In this document: piece by piece, positions 20,811 to 28,400 of the stretch | Position numbering within the stretch: position 1 is the stretch's first letter | Layout: each line of letters opens with the position of its first letter | Assembly (NCBI GenBank): GCA_008011715.2 | Contig: CP136508.1 | Location: forward strand, 372,001 to 436,000 | DNA: 64,000 nucleotides | Direction of reading: 5' to 3' | Source of the DNA: [Empedobacter] haloabium | Lineage (GTDB): Bacteria > Pseudomonadota > Gammaproteobacteria > Burkholderiales > Burkholderiaceae_D | The notes under the pieces: generated by a model | What the model saw: the letters and a program-made list of their open reading frames with translations, nothing else | What the model was told of the DNA's origin: nothing | Database searches by the model: none | Translations under genes and position numbers: made by a program

Positions 20811-22016
20811 TCATTGCTCATACATGTAACGGCGCGACCACGGCAGCGAACGCGGATGCCGCCCGGCCTTGCCGCACACGATCTGGTACAGGCTGATCAG
20901 GTCCTGGTCGAACGCATACGCGCAGCCGGCCAGGTAGACGTGCCAGATGCGAAAGCGTTTTTCGCCCGCCAGGTCCTTGATGCGCGCCGCGTTGGCCTCG
21001 AAGTTCTCGGTCCAGATCGACAGCGTGCGGGCATAGTGGCGGCGCAGGTTTTCCACGTCGTACGCTTCCAGGTTGCCCTGCTGCATGGCCTTCAGCACGG
21101 CGCCGAGATGGGCCAGCTCCCCTTGCGGAAAGACGTAGCGGGCGATGAATTCGCCGCCGCCGTAGGGCGTTTCGCCGTTGTCCGGGTCGGTGGTCGTGAT
21201 GCCGTGGTTCATGGCGACGCCGTCTTCCGCCAGCAGCCGGCCGATGATGCCGAAGTATTCCGGCAGGTGGCGGATGCCGACGTGCTCGAACATGCCGACG
21301 CTGGTGATGCGGTCGAACGTGCCGCGCACGTCGCGGTAGTCTTGCAGGCGGATGTCGACACGGTCCGCCAGGCCCGCCTGCGCGACCCGCTCGCGCGCCA
21401 GTTCGTACTGGTTGCGCGACAGCGTGATGCCGACGCAGCGAGCGCCGAACTGCTGCGCCGCGCGCAGCACGAGCGCGCCCCAGCCGCAGCCGATGTCGAG
21501 CAGGGTCTGGTCCGGGCGCAGCCGGATTTTCGTCAGGATGTGGTCGATCTTCCTGACCTGCGCCGTGGCCAGGTCTTCGTCGCCTTGCTCGAAATAGGCG
21601 CACGAGTACACCATGTCCGGGTCGAGGAACTGCTGGTAGAACGCGTTGGAGACGTCGTAGTGGTAGCGGATCGCTTCCGCGTCCTTGCGGCGGTCGTGGG
21701 TGAAGTGGCGGACGATGCGGGCCAGCTTGCCGTCCGCCTTCAGCGTGCTCCTGGCCAGTGCGTTGACCACGCGGATCATGTCGCTGGCGCTGCCCCGTAC
21801 TTCGATGTCGCCTTCCACGTAGGCCTTGCCCAGGTTGGACAGCGAAGGCCGCAGCAGGTAGCGTGCCGCCGACGGGTGGGGCACCCGGATCGTCACGCGC
21901 GGCGCCTCGCTGGAGAAGTCGATCGCCTGGCCGTTCCATAACTCCAGCCGCAAGGGCAACGGATTCTGGTGGGTGACGCCGGCCACCCATGCGCTGAGTC
22001 GGTTTTGGTCGAACAC
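20811..22016 (-). CDS. cfa: Cyclopropane-fatty-acyl-phospholipid synthase family protein
   Basis: A 401-residue SAM-dependent methyltransferase from a GTG at 22016, chosen because GGAGG sits 6 bp upstream and the longer frame runs into the pdxH gene. The Mycolic_acid/CFA domain shows YHYDVSNAFYQQFLDPDMVYSCAYF, SAM-binding LLDIGCGWGALVLRAAQQFG, GITLSRNQYELARERV, DYRDVRGTFDRITSVGMFEHVG and RIWHVYLAGCAYAF. The enzyme adds a methylene group across double bonds of membrane lipid acyl chains, often under stress. The N-terminal 130 residues form the usual sterol-carrier-like domain. It follows the hemerythrin-PdxH gene on the same strand. Confidence 0.9.
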   Translation of the reverse strand: MFDQNRLSAWVAGVTHQNPLPLRLELWNGQAIDFSSEAPRVTIRVPHPSAARYLLRPSLSNLGKAYVEGDIEVRGSASDMIRVVNALARSTLKADGKLARIVRHFTHDRRKDAEAIRYHYDVSNAFYQQFLDPDMVYSCAYFEQGDEDLATAQVRKIDHILTKIRLRPDQTLLDIGCGWGALVLRAAQQFGARCVGITLSRNQYELARERVAQAGLADRVDIRLQDYRDVRGTFDRITSVGMFEHVGIRHLPEYFGIIGRLLAEDGVAMNHGITTTDPDNGETPYGGGEFIARYVFPQGELAHLGAVLKAMQQGNLEAYDVENLRRHYARTLSIWTENFEANAARIKDLAGEKRFRIWHVYLAGCAYAFDQDLISLYQIVCGKAGRHPRSLPWSRRYMYEQ

Positions 22017-22065
22017 GATAGCCTCCGGTCGGTACGTCGTCACCTGTCGCGCCGGAGGGGAAGGT

Positions 22066-23310
22066 TCAAGGCTGGATGCGCTCCCGCGTCCAGCTGCCGT
22101 CCGCCTGCCGTGTGTAGACGATGCGGTCGTGGAAGCGCGAGCGGCGGCCCTGCCAGAATTCGAGGCGGTCCGGGACGAGGCGGTAGCCGCCCCAGTGGTC
22201 CGGGCGCCGCGGCTTGTCGCCGCTTTCCGCTTCCACTGCCGCATAACGCGCTTCCATCTCGGCGCGGTTCGCGATCGGCGCGCTCTGCGCCGAAGCGATG
22301 GCCGCCAACTGGCTCTTTACCGGGCGGCTGTAGAAATACTTGTCGCTTTCCTCCGCGGACGTGCGCTCGACGCGGCCCTCGATGCGCACCTGGCGCTCCA
22401 GCTCGGGCCAGAAGAACAGCAGCGCCGCATGCGGATTGTCCGCCAGCTGCCGGCCTTTCTGGCTGGCGTAATTCGTGTACCACGTGAAGCCGCGCTCGTC
22501 GTACTGCTTGATCAGCACGATGCGCGAGGTGGGCCGGCCATCGCTGCCGACGGTGGCCACGCTCATCGCGTTCGGCTCGTTCACCTGCGCCTTCATCGCT
22601 TCGCCGAACCACTTGGTGAACTGGGCCACCGGATCGTCCAGCGTGTCCTCCTTCGACAGGCTGGCGCGGCCGTAATCCATGCGCAGGTCCGCCAGCGCGA
22701 TGCCGCCGGCAATTGCCGCCGCCGTGACCGTCGGCGCCGCTGCCTGCGCTACCGATGGGGAGTTCACCTCAGGCTCGGCCGAGATGCCGCGGCGGCGCTG
22801 CATCGCGTCGCCCATGATCTGCATCTGCGCCGGGCTGAACAGGCGCTTGGCCATCGGCGCCACCTGGCTCTCCTCGGTTTCCATGTGCGCCGTGTAGCTC
22901 TGCACGAAGCGCGCCACGTCGTCCGGCGACAGCTCCGCCGCCGTGCCCGCGGCGATGCGCTCCAGCTGCGAGTTAAGTATATGCCAATCTTTATCCATCT
23001 GCAGGTGCTGTTCGAGGATGCGCGGCTTGAGGGCGCTGATCAGTTCCAGGTCGGCACCGGTCGCCGTGGCTTCCAGCATCGGCAGCAGGTCCTGCTCCTC
23101 GTCGGCATGGTGCAGGTGGGCGGCGGTATTAAAATATTTCAGCACCGCCTGGGCCGCACCCTGTGCGGCGGCATCGGCGCCATGCACGGGCAGGTGGGCC
23201 AGCAGGTTCTGCAAGGTCTTCAGCTGCTTGCGGATCTTGTCGTGGCAGTGCTTCAGTACGGCGATCGGCTGGTCGAAACCGGGGACCGCCTCCATCAGGG
23301 ACTCGCTCAT
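22066..23310 (-). CDS. pdxH: Hemerythrin domain fused to pyridoxamine 5'-phosphate oxidase
   Basis: One uninterrupted frame of 414 residues. Residues about 10-150 are an HHE hemerythrin domain with candidate iron ligands in [39 protein letters not shown] and [17 protein letters not shown] linker rich in Ala and Pro (about 175-205) leads to a complete PdxH domain: [70 protein letters not shown] and the C-terminal [12 protein letters not shown] and RERIQP. PdxH is an FMN enzyme that uses oxygen to make pyridoxal phosphate. No stop separates the halves, but an internal GTG at 22767 could give a separate PdxH. Confidence 0.88.
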   Translation of the reverse strand: MSESLMEAVPGFDQPIAVLKHCHDKIRKQLKTLQNLLAHLPVHGADAAAQGAAQAVLKYFNTAAHLHHADEEQDLLPMLEATATGADLELISALKPRILEQHLQMDKDWHILNSQLERIAAGTAAELSPDDVARFVQSYTAHMETEESQVAPMAKRLFSPAQMQIMGDAMQRRRGISAEPEVNSPSVAQAAAPTVTAAAIAGGIALADLRMDYGRASLSKEDTLDDPVAQFTKWFGEAMKAQVNEPNAMSVATVGSDGRPTSRIVLIKQYDERGFTWYTNYASQKGRQLADNPHAALLFFWPELERQVRIEGRVERTSAEESDKYFYSRPVKSQLAAIASAQSAPIANRAEMEARYAAVEAESGDKPRRPDHWGGYRLVPDRLEFWQGRRSRFHDRIVYTRQADGSWTRERIQP

Positions 23311-23395
23311 CGTTCTCTCTCGTCAGGGGGTATCGGGCGGATTGTAGATGAATCCTCCGGCGCTGTCGCTTCGACGGGTCCGGTAAAATGGAACC

Positions 23396-24253
23396 ATGAA
23401 CGACCTGACTTCCTCCCTGCCTGTCGAGCACGATATCGACTTCGAGCGCCGCTTCGGCGGCATCGCCCGCCTGTATGGCGAGCAGGCGCTGGCGCGCTTT
23501 CGCGCCGCCCACATCTGCGTGATCGGCGTCGGCGGGGTCGGCTCCTGGATCGTCGAGGCGCTGGCGCGCAGCGCCGTCGGCCGCCTCACCCTGATCGACC
23601 TGGACAACGTGGCCGAATCGAACGTCAACCGCCAGATCCAGGCCCTGACCAGCACGATCGGCATGGCCAAGATCACGGCGCTGAGGCAGCGCATCGCCGA
23701 GATCAATCCCTATTGCCAGGTGACGGAGATCGAGGATTTCGTCACGCCGGACAATCTCGACGAGATGATCGGCGGGCACGACTACGACTACGTGATCGAC
23801 GCGATGGACAGCGCCCGGGCCAAGACGGCGCTGGTGCACTACTGCCGCATCAACAGCGTTGCGCTGATCGTCATCGGCAGCGCGGGCGGCCAGACCGATC
23901 CGACCCGCATCGAGGTGCGCGACCTGGCCCGCACGGAGCAGGAGCCGCTGCTCAAGAAGGTAAGGCGGCGCCTGCGCAGCCAATACAACTATCCCGCCAA
24001 CGGCAAGAACAAGCTGGGCGTGGATGCCGTGTTCTCGATGGAGCCGCTGAAGTTCCCGGAGAGCGGCGAGGTGTGCTCGGTGGACGGCGACGAGCTGGCC
24101 GCGGCCGCGCAGAAGCCGGGGCTGACCGGCATCAACTGCGCCGGCTTCGGCTCGGCGATGGTGGTGACGGCCACGTTCGGCATGGTGGCTGCGGGGCATT
24201 TGCTGCGCAAGCTGGCGGAGGAGCCGGTGGGGTCTGTCCCCGCAGGGGACTGA
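23396..24253 (+). CDS. tcdA: tRNA threonylcarbamoyladenosine dehydratase
   Basis: A 285-residue E1-like adenylating enzyme (TcdA/CsdL) that cyclises t6A37 in tRNA to ct6A. Motifs are FGGIARLYGEQALARF, nucleotide-binding VIGVGGVGSWIVEALARSAVG, LIDLDNVAESNVNRQIQAL, DYDYVIDAMDSARAKTAL and VFSMEPLKFP. The reading frame ends GSVPAGD and TGA inside a REP-like hairpin (24229-24257), so the last residues are repeat-derived. It is divergent from the hemerythrin-PdxH gene. Confidence 0.93.
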   Translation: MNDLTSSLPVEHDIDFERRFGGIARLYGEQALARFRAAHICVIGVGGVGSWIVEALARSAVGRLTLIDLDNVAESNVNRQIQALTSTIGMAKITALRQRIAEINPYCQVTEIEDFVTPDNLDEMIGGHDYDYVIDAMDSARAKTALVHYCRINSVALIVIGSAGGQTDPTRIEVRDLARTEQEPLLKKVRRRLRSQYNYPANGKNKLGVDAVFSMEPLKFPESGEVCSVDGDELAAAAQKPGLTGINCAGFGSAMVVTATFGMVAAGHLLRKLAEEPVGSVPAGD

Positions 24254-24257
24254 CCCC
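24229..24257. repeat. Single REP-like hairpin at the tcdA 3' end
   Basis: GGGGTCTGTCCCC, loop GCA, GGGGACTGACCCC with a central T-T mismatch. It is identical to hairpin one at 15549 over its full 29 bp. It supplies the tcdA stop codon. Confidence 0.85.
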
Positions 24258-24381
24258 GAAGTTCGCCGGCAGGTTTCAGCCGCATCGCGAAAACCCGACG
24301 AAAGCGCGAAGCCTGCGCCGCGTCGGGCGGAGTTGGGATATATTCCATAGGGCAACTTGAACCCCATCCGAGTCGCCCATC

Positions 24382-24795
24382 ATGTCACTTCATCAACTCG
24401 TCTATATCAGCCAGGCCAGCTACCAGATGTCGAAGGAGGAGCTGCTCGACCTCCTGACCCAGGCCAAGGCCAACAATGCCCGCATCGACGTCACCGGCAG
24501 CCTGTTCTACAACGGCGGCTGGTTCATGCAGGTGCTGGAAGGGCCGGAAGCAACGCTGCGAAAGCTCGTCGCCACGATCCAGAACGACCCACGTCACCAC
24601 GATTTCCGCCTGCTGTACAACGAACCGGCGCAGTACCGCACGTTCGTCCGCTGGAGCATGAACATGACGAACCTGGAAGACCCGCAGGTGGACAAGTACG
24701 AGGAACTGGTCGATGTCATCGAGGCCGCCAAGACGGGGCGCAGGATCGGTTCGCTGTCGCCGGCGGTGACCTTGCTGCGTCTGTTCAGCCACTAA
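24382..24795 (+). CDS. BLUF-domain blue-light photoreceptor, single domain
   Basis: A 137-residue protein made up of a BLUF domain (about 1-95) plus a short helical tail. The flavin-site residues are all present: Tyr8 in LVYISQAS, Asn in NNARIDVTGSLFYNGGWF, and Gln in FMQVLEGPEATL. BLUF domains bind FAD and shift hydrogen bonding on blue light. With no attached output domain, it should act through a partner protein, like other short BLUF proteins. No obvious partner is adjacent; several c-di-GMP enzymes lie 9-28 kb away, which is only suggestive. Confidence 0.9.
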   Translation: MSLHQLVYISQASYQMSKEELLDLLTQAKANNARIDVTGSLFYNGGWFMQVLEGPEATLRKLVATIQNDPRHHDFRLLYNEPAQYRTFVRWSMNMTNLEDPQVDKYEELVDVIEAAKTGRRIGSLSPAVTLLRLFSH

Positions 24796-24819
24796 TGCAA
24801 CCGCAGTGACATGCACTTC

Positions 24820-24849
24820 AGGGTCAGTCCCCGTGCGGGGACAGACCCT
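24820..24849. repeat. Single REP-like hairpin at the thpR 3' end
   Basis: AGGGTCAGTCCCC, loop GTGC, GGGGACAGACCCT. The outer pair is A-T instead of the usual G-C, a compensatory change, and the centre keeps the A-A mismatch. It supplies the thpR stop codon on the minus strand. Confidence 0.85.
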
Positions 24850-25363
24850 CCAGTACCACATACTCCCCACCCGGCAGCGACTCCACCAGCACCGCGCGCG
24901 CACCGTGCCACGGCACCGGCGCGAACGTGCCGGTGGGCGCCTCCTTCGCTTCCCGCGCCAGCGTGACGTGCGGCTTGAAGCTGCCATGCGTGGCCGTGGA
25001 AAACCCTGCCGCCTCCAGCCGCCGTACCAGCTCCGCCTGCAGCTCGATCAAGGCGGCCGGCGGTTGCGTCATGCCGGCCCAGGCGATGCGGGGCCTGGCG
25101 AAATAACCGTAGCAGTCGATCGACAGTTCCAGTGCCGGCAGCGGCAGCGCGGCCAGGATGTCCAGCAGCTGCGGGACCGCATCGGCCGGCAGGTGGCCCA
25201 GGAAGGCCAGCGTGACGTGCAGCTTGGCCGGCGGGATCAGCCGGCCCCGTACGCCGGCCTGCAAGGCCGCCAGCGCGGCGCGCGCGGCGTCGTCCGGCCA
25301 CAGCGCGTAGAACAGCTTGCGGGTGGCCGCGTTTGGCGTGGCTTGCGGATGATTTGCTATCAT
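24824..25363 (-). CDS. thpR: RNA 2',3'-cyclic phosphodiesterase (2'-5' RNA ligase family)
   Basis: A 179-residue member of the 2H phosphoesterase family, with the two required H-x-T-x motifs: KLHVTLAFLGHL near residue 45 and FKPHVTLAREA near residue 130. It begins MIANHPQATPNAATRKLFYALWPDD. The family opens 2',3'-cyclic phosphates and can reversibly join tRNA halves in vitro; the role in the cell is uncertain. The C-terminus EGLSPHGD and the TGA lie inside a REP-like hairpin. It is divergent from the FKBP gene, with 36 bp between starts. Confidence 0.88.
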   Translation of the reverse strand: MIANHPQATPNAATRKLFYALWPDDAARAALAALQAGVRGRLIPPAKLHVTLAFLGHLPADAVPQLLDILAALPLPALELSIDCYGYFARPRIAWAGMTQPPAALIELQAELVRRLEAAGFSTATHGSFKPHVTLAREAKEAPTGTFAPVPWHGARAVLVESLPGGEYVVLEGLSPHGD

Positions 25364-25399
25364 GATGCCGCCTCGAAATCAGAACAGGAAGAATACCTC

Positions 25400-25900
25400 A
25401 TGACCCGTTTGTCCGCCTTGTTTGCCGTACTGTCCTTCAGCCTGGCTGGCGCCGCCCTGGCGCAGACGCCGACGCCCGCGCCGGAGACCCAGGCCGCCCA
25501 GGCCGACGCCGCGCCGGCCGCCATCGTGCCGGGCTCCGCCGCGCCCGGTCCGGCCGCCGAACAGCTGATCGTCAACGACGTCAAGGTCGGCAGCGGCCGC
25601 GAAGCGACCGCCGGCAGCAACGTCTCCGTGCACTACACCGGCTGGCTGTACCGCCCGCTGGCGAAGAACCAGCGCGGCCGCCAGTTCGACTCGTCGCGTC
25701 CGCGCGGCGAGCCGCTGGAGTTCCAGCTGGGCGCCGGCCGCGTCATCAAGGGCTGGGAGCAGGGCGTGACCGGCATGAAGGTGGGCGGCAAGCGCACGCT
25801 GATCATCCCGTCGGAACTGGCGTACGGTGCGCGCAGCATGCCCGGCATTCCGGCCAACTCGGCGCTGATCTTCGACGTGGAACTGCTCGACGTCAAATAA
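25400..25900 (+). CDS. Secreted FKBP-type peptidyl-prolyl cis-trans isomerase
   Basis: A 166-residue protein from ATG 25400 with AGGAAG upstream. A signal peptide ([21 protein letters not shown], cleaved before QTPTP) and a 35-residue Ala/Pro linker precede an FKBP domain from about residue 55: [67 protein letters not shown] and [17 protein letters not shown]. It should assist folding of proline-containing proteins in the periplasm. It lies directly upstream of cysK on the same strand. Confidence 0.92.
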   Translation: MTRLSALFAVLSFSLAGAALAQTPTPAPETQAAQADAAPAAIVPGSAAPGPAAEQLIVNDVKVGSGREATAGSNVSVHYTGWLYRPLAKNQRGRQFDSSRPRGEPLEFQLGAGRVIKGWEQGVTGMKVGGKRTLIIPSELAYGARSMPGIPANSALIFDVELLDVK

Positions 25901-25946
25901 CGCCCGGCGTACACTTGGTCTCCCACGAACCCGCGGAGACCAACCA

Positions 25947-26882
25947 ATGAAAATCGCCAACGATGTTACCGAGCTGATCGGCAATACCCCGCTGGTCCGC
26001 ATCAACCGCCTGGCCGCCGGCAGCGGCGCGCAAGTGCTGGCCAAGCTGGAATTCTTCAATCCGGCGCACAGCGTCAAGGACCGGATCGGCCTGTCGATGA
26101 TCGCGGCGGCCGAGGCCGCCGGCCTCGTCAAGCCGGACACCATCTTCGTCGAACCCACCAGCGGCAACACCGGCATCGCACTGGCGATGGTGTGCGCCGC
26201 GCGCGGCTACAAGTGCACCCTCGTCATGCCGGACACGATGAGCCGTGAACGCCGCATGCTGCTGCGCGCGTACGGCGCCGAGCTGGTGCTGACGCCGGGC
26301 AGCGAAGGCATGCTGGGTGCCATCCGCCGTGCCGAGGAAATGGTCGCCAGCGACCCGCGCTGCCTGATGCCGCAGCAGTTCAACAACCCCGCCAATCCGG
26401 AAATCCACCGCCGCACGACTGCCGAGGAAATCTGGCGCGACACCGACGGCCAGGTCGACATCCTGGTCGCCGGCGTCGGCACCGGCGGCACGATTACCGG
26501 TGTCGGCGAGATACTGCGCGAGCGCAAGAGCAGCTTCCGCGCCATCGCGGTGGAGCCGGAAGCGTCGCCGATGCTGTCGAAAGGCACCAAGGGGCCGCAC
26601 CCGCTGCAGGGCATCGGCGCCGGCTTCGTGCCGGCCGTGCTGAACACGCATATCTACGACGAAGTGGTGTGCGTGAAAAACGAGGACGCGTTCACGATGG
26701 CGCGCCGGGCGGCCGCCGAGGAAGGGCTGCTGGTGGGGATTTCGTCCGGCGCCGCGCTGTGGGCCGCCGTGCAGGTCGCACGGCGCCCGGAAAACGAAGG
26801 CAAGGTGATCGTGACGGTGATCCCGTCGTTCGGCGAACGCTACCTCAGTACCGCGCTGTTCGCCGGCCTCGGCGATCAGTGA
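25947..26882 (+). CDS. cysK: Cysteine synthase
   Basis: A 311-residue PLP enzyme making cysteine from O-acetylserine and sulfide. The PLP lysine is Lys44 in [13 protein letters not shown]. Substrate and phosphate loops are [14 protein letters not shown], the middle loop [17 protein letters not shown] and [11 protein letters not shown]. The form is closer to CysK than CysM by the middle-loop residues, but the two cannot be firmly separated by eye. The stop overlaps by 7 bp with the convergent zinc transporter gene. Confidence 0.9.
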   Translation: MKIANDVTELIGNTPLVRINRLAAGSGAQVLAKLEFFNPAHSVKDRIGLSMIAAAEAAGLVKPDTIFVEPTSGNTGIALAMVCAARGYKCTLVMPDTMSRERRMLLRAYGAELVLTPGSEGMLGAIRRAEEMVASDPRCLMPQQFNNPANPEIHRRTTAEEIWRDTDGQVDILVAGVGTGGTITGVGEILRERKSSFRAIAVEPEASPMLSKGTKGPHPLQGIGAGFVPAVLNTHIYDEVVCVKNEDAFTMARRAAAEEGLLVGISSGAALWAAVQVARRPENEGKVIVTVIPSFGERYLSTALFAGLGDQ

Positions 26883-27928
26883 GGGTGCGCATGACCATGG
26901 CCGCGATGGCCGTGGTCATGCTCGTCATGGCCGTGCTCATGGTCGTGATCGTGGTCATGGTCATGGTCATGGCCGTGATCGTGGCCGTGATCGTGGCCAG
27001 CCTGCTCCGGCGTCAGGCAGCAGGCGTGCTCCGTCGTGCCGCGCTCGGTCTGCAAGGTGCTGTGATGGATGGCGAACTCCTGGCGCAGGTCGCGCGCGAT
27101 GTCGTCCATCGCCGCGTCGCCCGGGTAGCCGTCCGGCATGACCAGGTGGGCCGTCAGCGCCGTTTCCGTCGTGCTCATCGACCAGATGTGCAGGTCGTGC
27201 ACATCCGTCACGCCGGCGCGGCCGCGCAGGAACTGTTCCACCTTGCGTGAATCGACGTTGGCCGGCACGGCGGCCATCATCATTCGCAGCGACTCCTTCA
27301 GCAGCGACCACGTGCCCAGCACGATCAGCACGACGATGGCGATGCTGACCAGCGGGTCCAGCCGGATCCAGCCCGTGTACATGACGACCAGGCCCGATAC
27401 CAGCACGCCCAGCGAGATCGCCGCATCCGCCGCCAGGTGCAGGTAGGCGCCGCGGATGTTCAGGTCGTCCTTGCTGCCGGCCATGAACAGCCAGGCCGAC
27501 AGGCCATTGACGGCAATGCCGACGGCCGCCACCACCGAGACCGTCGCCCCATGCACGGGCACCGGGTGGATCAGCTGCAGCACCGCCTCCCACAGGATCG
27601 CGCCGCAGGCGCCCATCAGCAGCATGCCGTTGAACAGTGCGGCCAGCATCGAGCTGCTGCGCAGGCCATACGTGAAGCGGCGCGACGGCGCCCGTTTCGC
27701 CAGGATCGCGGCGCCCCAGGCCAGCATCAGGCCCAGCACGTCGGACAGGTTGTGGCCCGCGTCGGCCATCAGCGCCGTCGAGTTGGCGACGAAGCCGTAA
27801 CCGAATTCCACCGCGACGAAGATCGCGTTCAGCGTGATCGCGATGGCGAATGCGCGGCCGTGGTTGGCGGGATCGCCGTGATGGTGATGGTGGCCGTGGT
27901 CATGGCCGTGGTGGTGGTGCCCGCTCAT
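26876..27928 (-). CDS. Cation diffusion facilitator (zinc/cobalt efflux), His-rich
   Basis: A 350-residue CDF transporter. An N-terminal His cluster ([19 protein letters not shown]) precedes six transmembrane helices. The helix II and V metal-site motifs are [16 protein letters not shown] and [15 protein letters not shown]. The cytosolic domain has [19 protein letters not shown]. The last 40 residues are almost all His, Asp and Gly, with 18 or more histidines. CDF proteins export Zn(II) or related ions using the proton gradient. The gene overlaps an ArsR/SmtB-type repressor by 4 bp, which supports metal-induced control. Confidence 0.92.
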   Translation of the reverse strand: MSGHHHHGHDHGHHHHHGDPANHGRAFAIAITLNAIFVAVEFGYGFVANSTALMADAGHNLSDVLGLMLAWGAAILAKRAPSRRFTYGLRSSSMLAALFNGMLLMGACGAILWEAVLQLIHPVPVHGATVSVVAAVGIAVNGLSAWLFMAGSKDDLNIRGAYLHLAADAAISLGVLVSGLVVMYTGWIRLDPLVSIAIVVLIVLGTWSLLKESLRMMMAAVPANVDSRKVEQFLRGRAGVTDVHDLHIWSMSTTETALTAHLVMPDGYPGDAAMDDIARDLRQEFAIHHSTLQTERGTTEHACCLTPEQAGHDHGHDHGHDHDHDHDHDHEHGHDEHDHGHRGHGHAHPH

Positions 27929-28272
27929 ACGTCCGCTCCTGCGTCCTGGGGTGTCGATGGTTCGGCGATATGTTCCAGCATATCGCGCAGCACGCCGCTG
28001 ATGTGGGCGTCCGCCGTGGTGTAGAAGACCTGCTTGCCCTGCCGTTCGGCCTTGACGATGCGGGCCGCGCGCAGCAGGCGCAAGTGGTGGCTGACCAGCG
28101 AGCTGCTCAGCGCCAGCGTGGCGGCGATGTCGCTGACGGCGATCGGCGCGGCCACGCAGGCCAGCACGATGCGTAGCCGGGTCGGATCACCCAGCAGGTG
28201 GAACAGGTCGGCCAGTTGGGCCACTGATGCGTCGTGTTCGGGATAGGGACTGTTCATGTCTGGTGTGCTCAT
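27925..28272 (-). CDS. ArsR/SmtB-family metal-responsive repressor
   Basis: A 115-residue winged-helix regulator. The recognition helix is ATLALSSSLVSHHLRLLRAARIV. The C-terminal helix TADAHISGVLRDMLEHIAEP carries Asp, His at +2, His at +13 and Glu at +16, the alpha-5 zinc site spacing of SmtB. No alpha-3 Cys pair is seen, so an ArsR-type arsenic sensor is unlikely. It forms an operon with the CDF efflux pump, and its start codon lies next to a 12-2-12 inverted repeat at 28278-28303. It should therefore autorepress until zinc binds. Confidence 0.9.
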   Translation of the reverse strand: MSTPDMNSPYPEHDASVAQLADLFHLLGDPTRLRIVLACVAAPIAVSDIAATLALSSSLVSHHLRLLRAARIVKAERQGKQVFYTTADAHISGVLRDMLEHIAEPSTPQDAGADV

Positions 28273-28277
28273 TTTTC

Positions 28278-28303
28278 AACATCTGAATAGTTATTCAAAT
28301 GTT
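28278..28303. promoter_or_regulatory. SmtB-type 12-2-12 operator
   Basis: AACATCTGAATA (28278-28289), spacer GT, TATTCAAATGTT (28292-28303). The half-sites match at 11 of 12 positions as inverted repeats, the known form of SmtB/CzrA operators. It ends 6 bp from the repressor ATG on the minus strand, so binding would block the promoter. Confidence 0.8.
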
Positions 28304-28400
28304 AGTCGCAAACACGCCACGACGCAAGCATCATCGGTATTTCCACATGGCAACGGCGTGCTATGATCGGTGGATGGTAATTGCCACGCAGAAATAAGTC

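Noticed and set aside
26884..26995. Tandem CATGGTCATGG-like DNA repeat
   Set aside because: It is the codon run for the His/Asp tail of the zinc transporter, not an independent repeat element.
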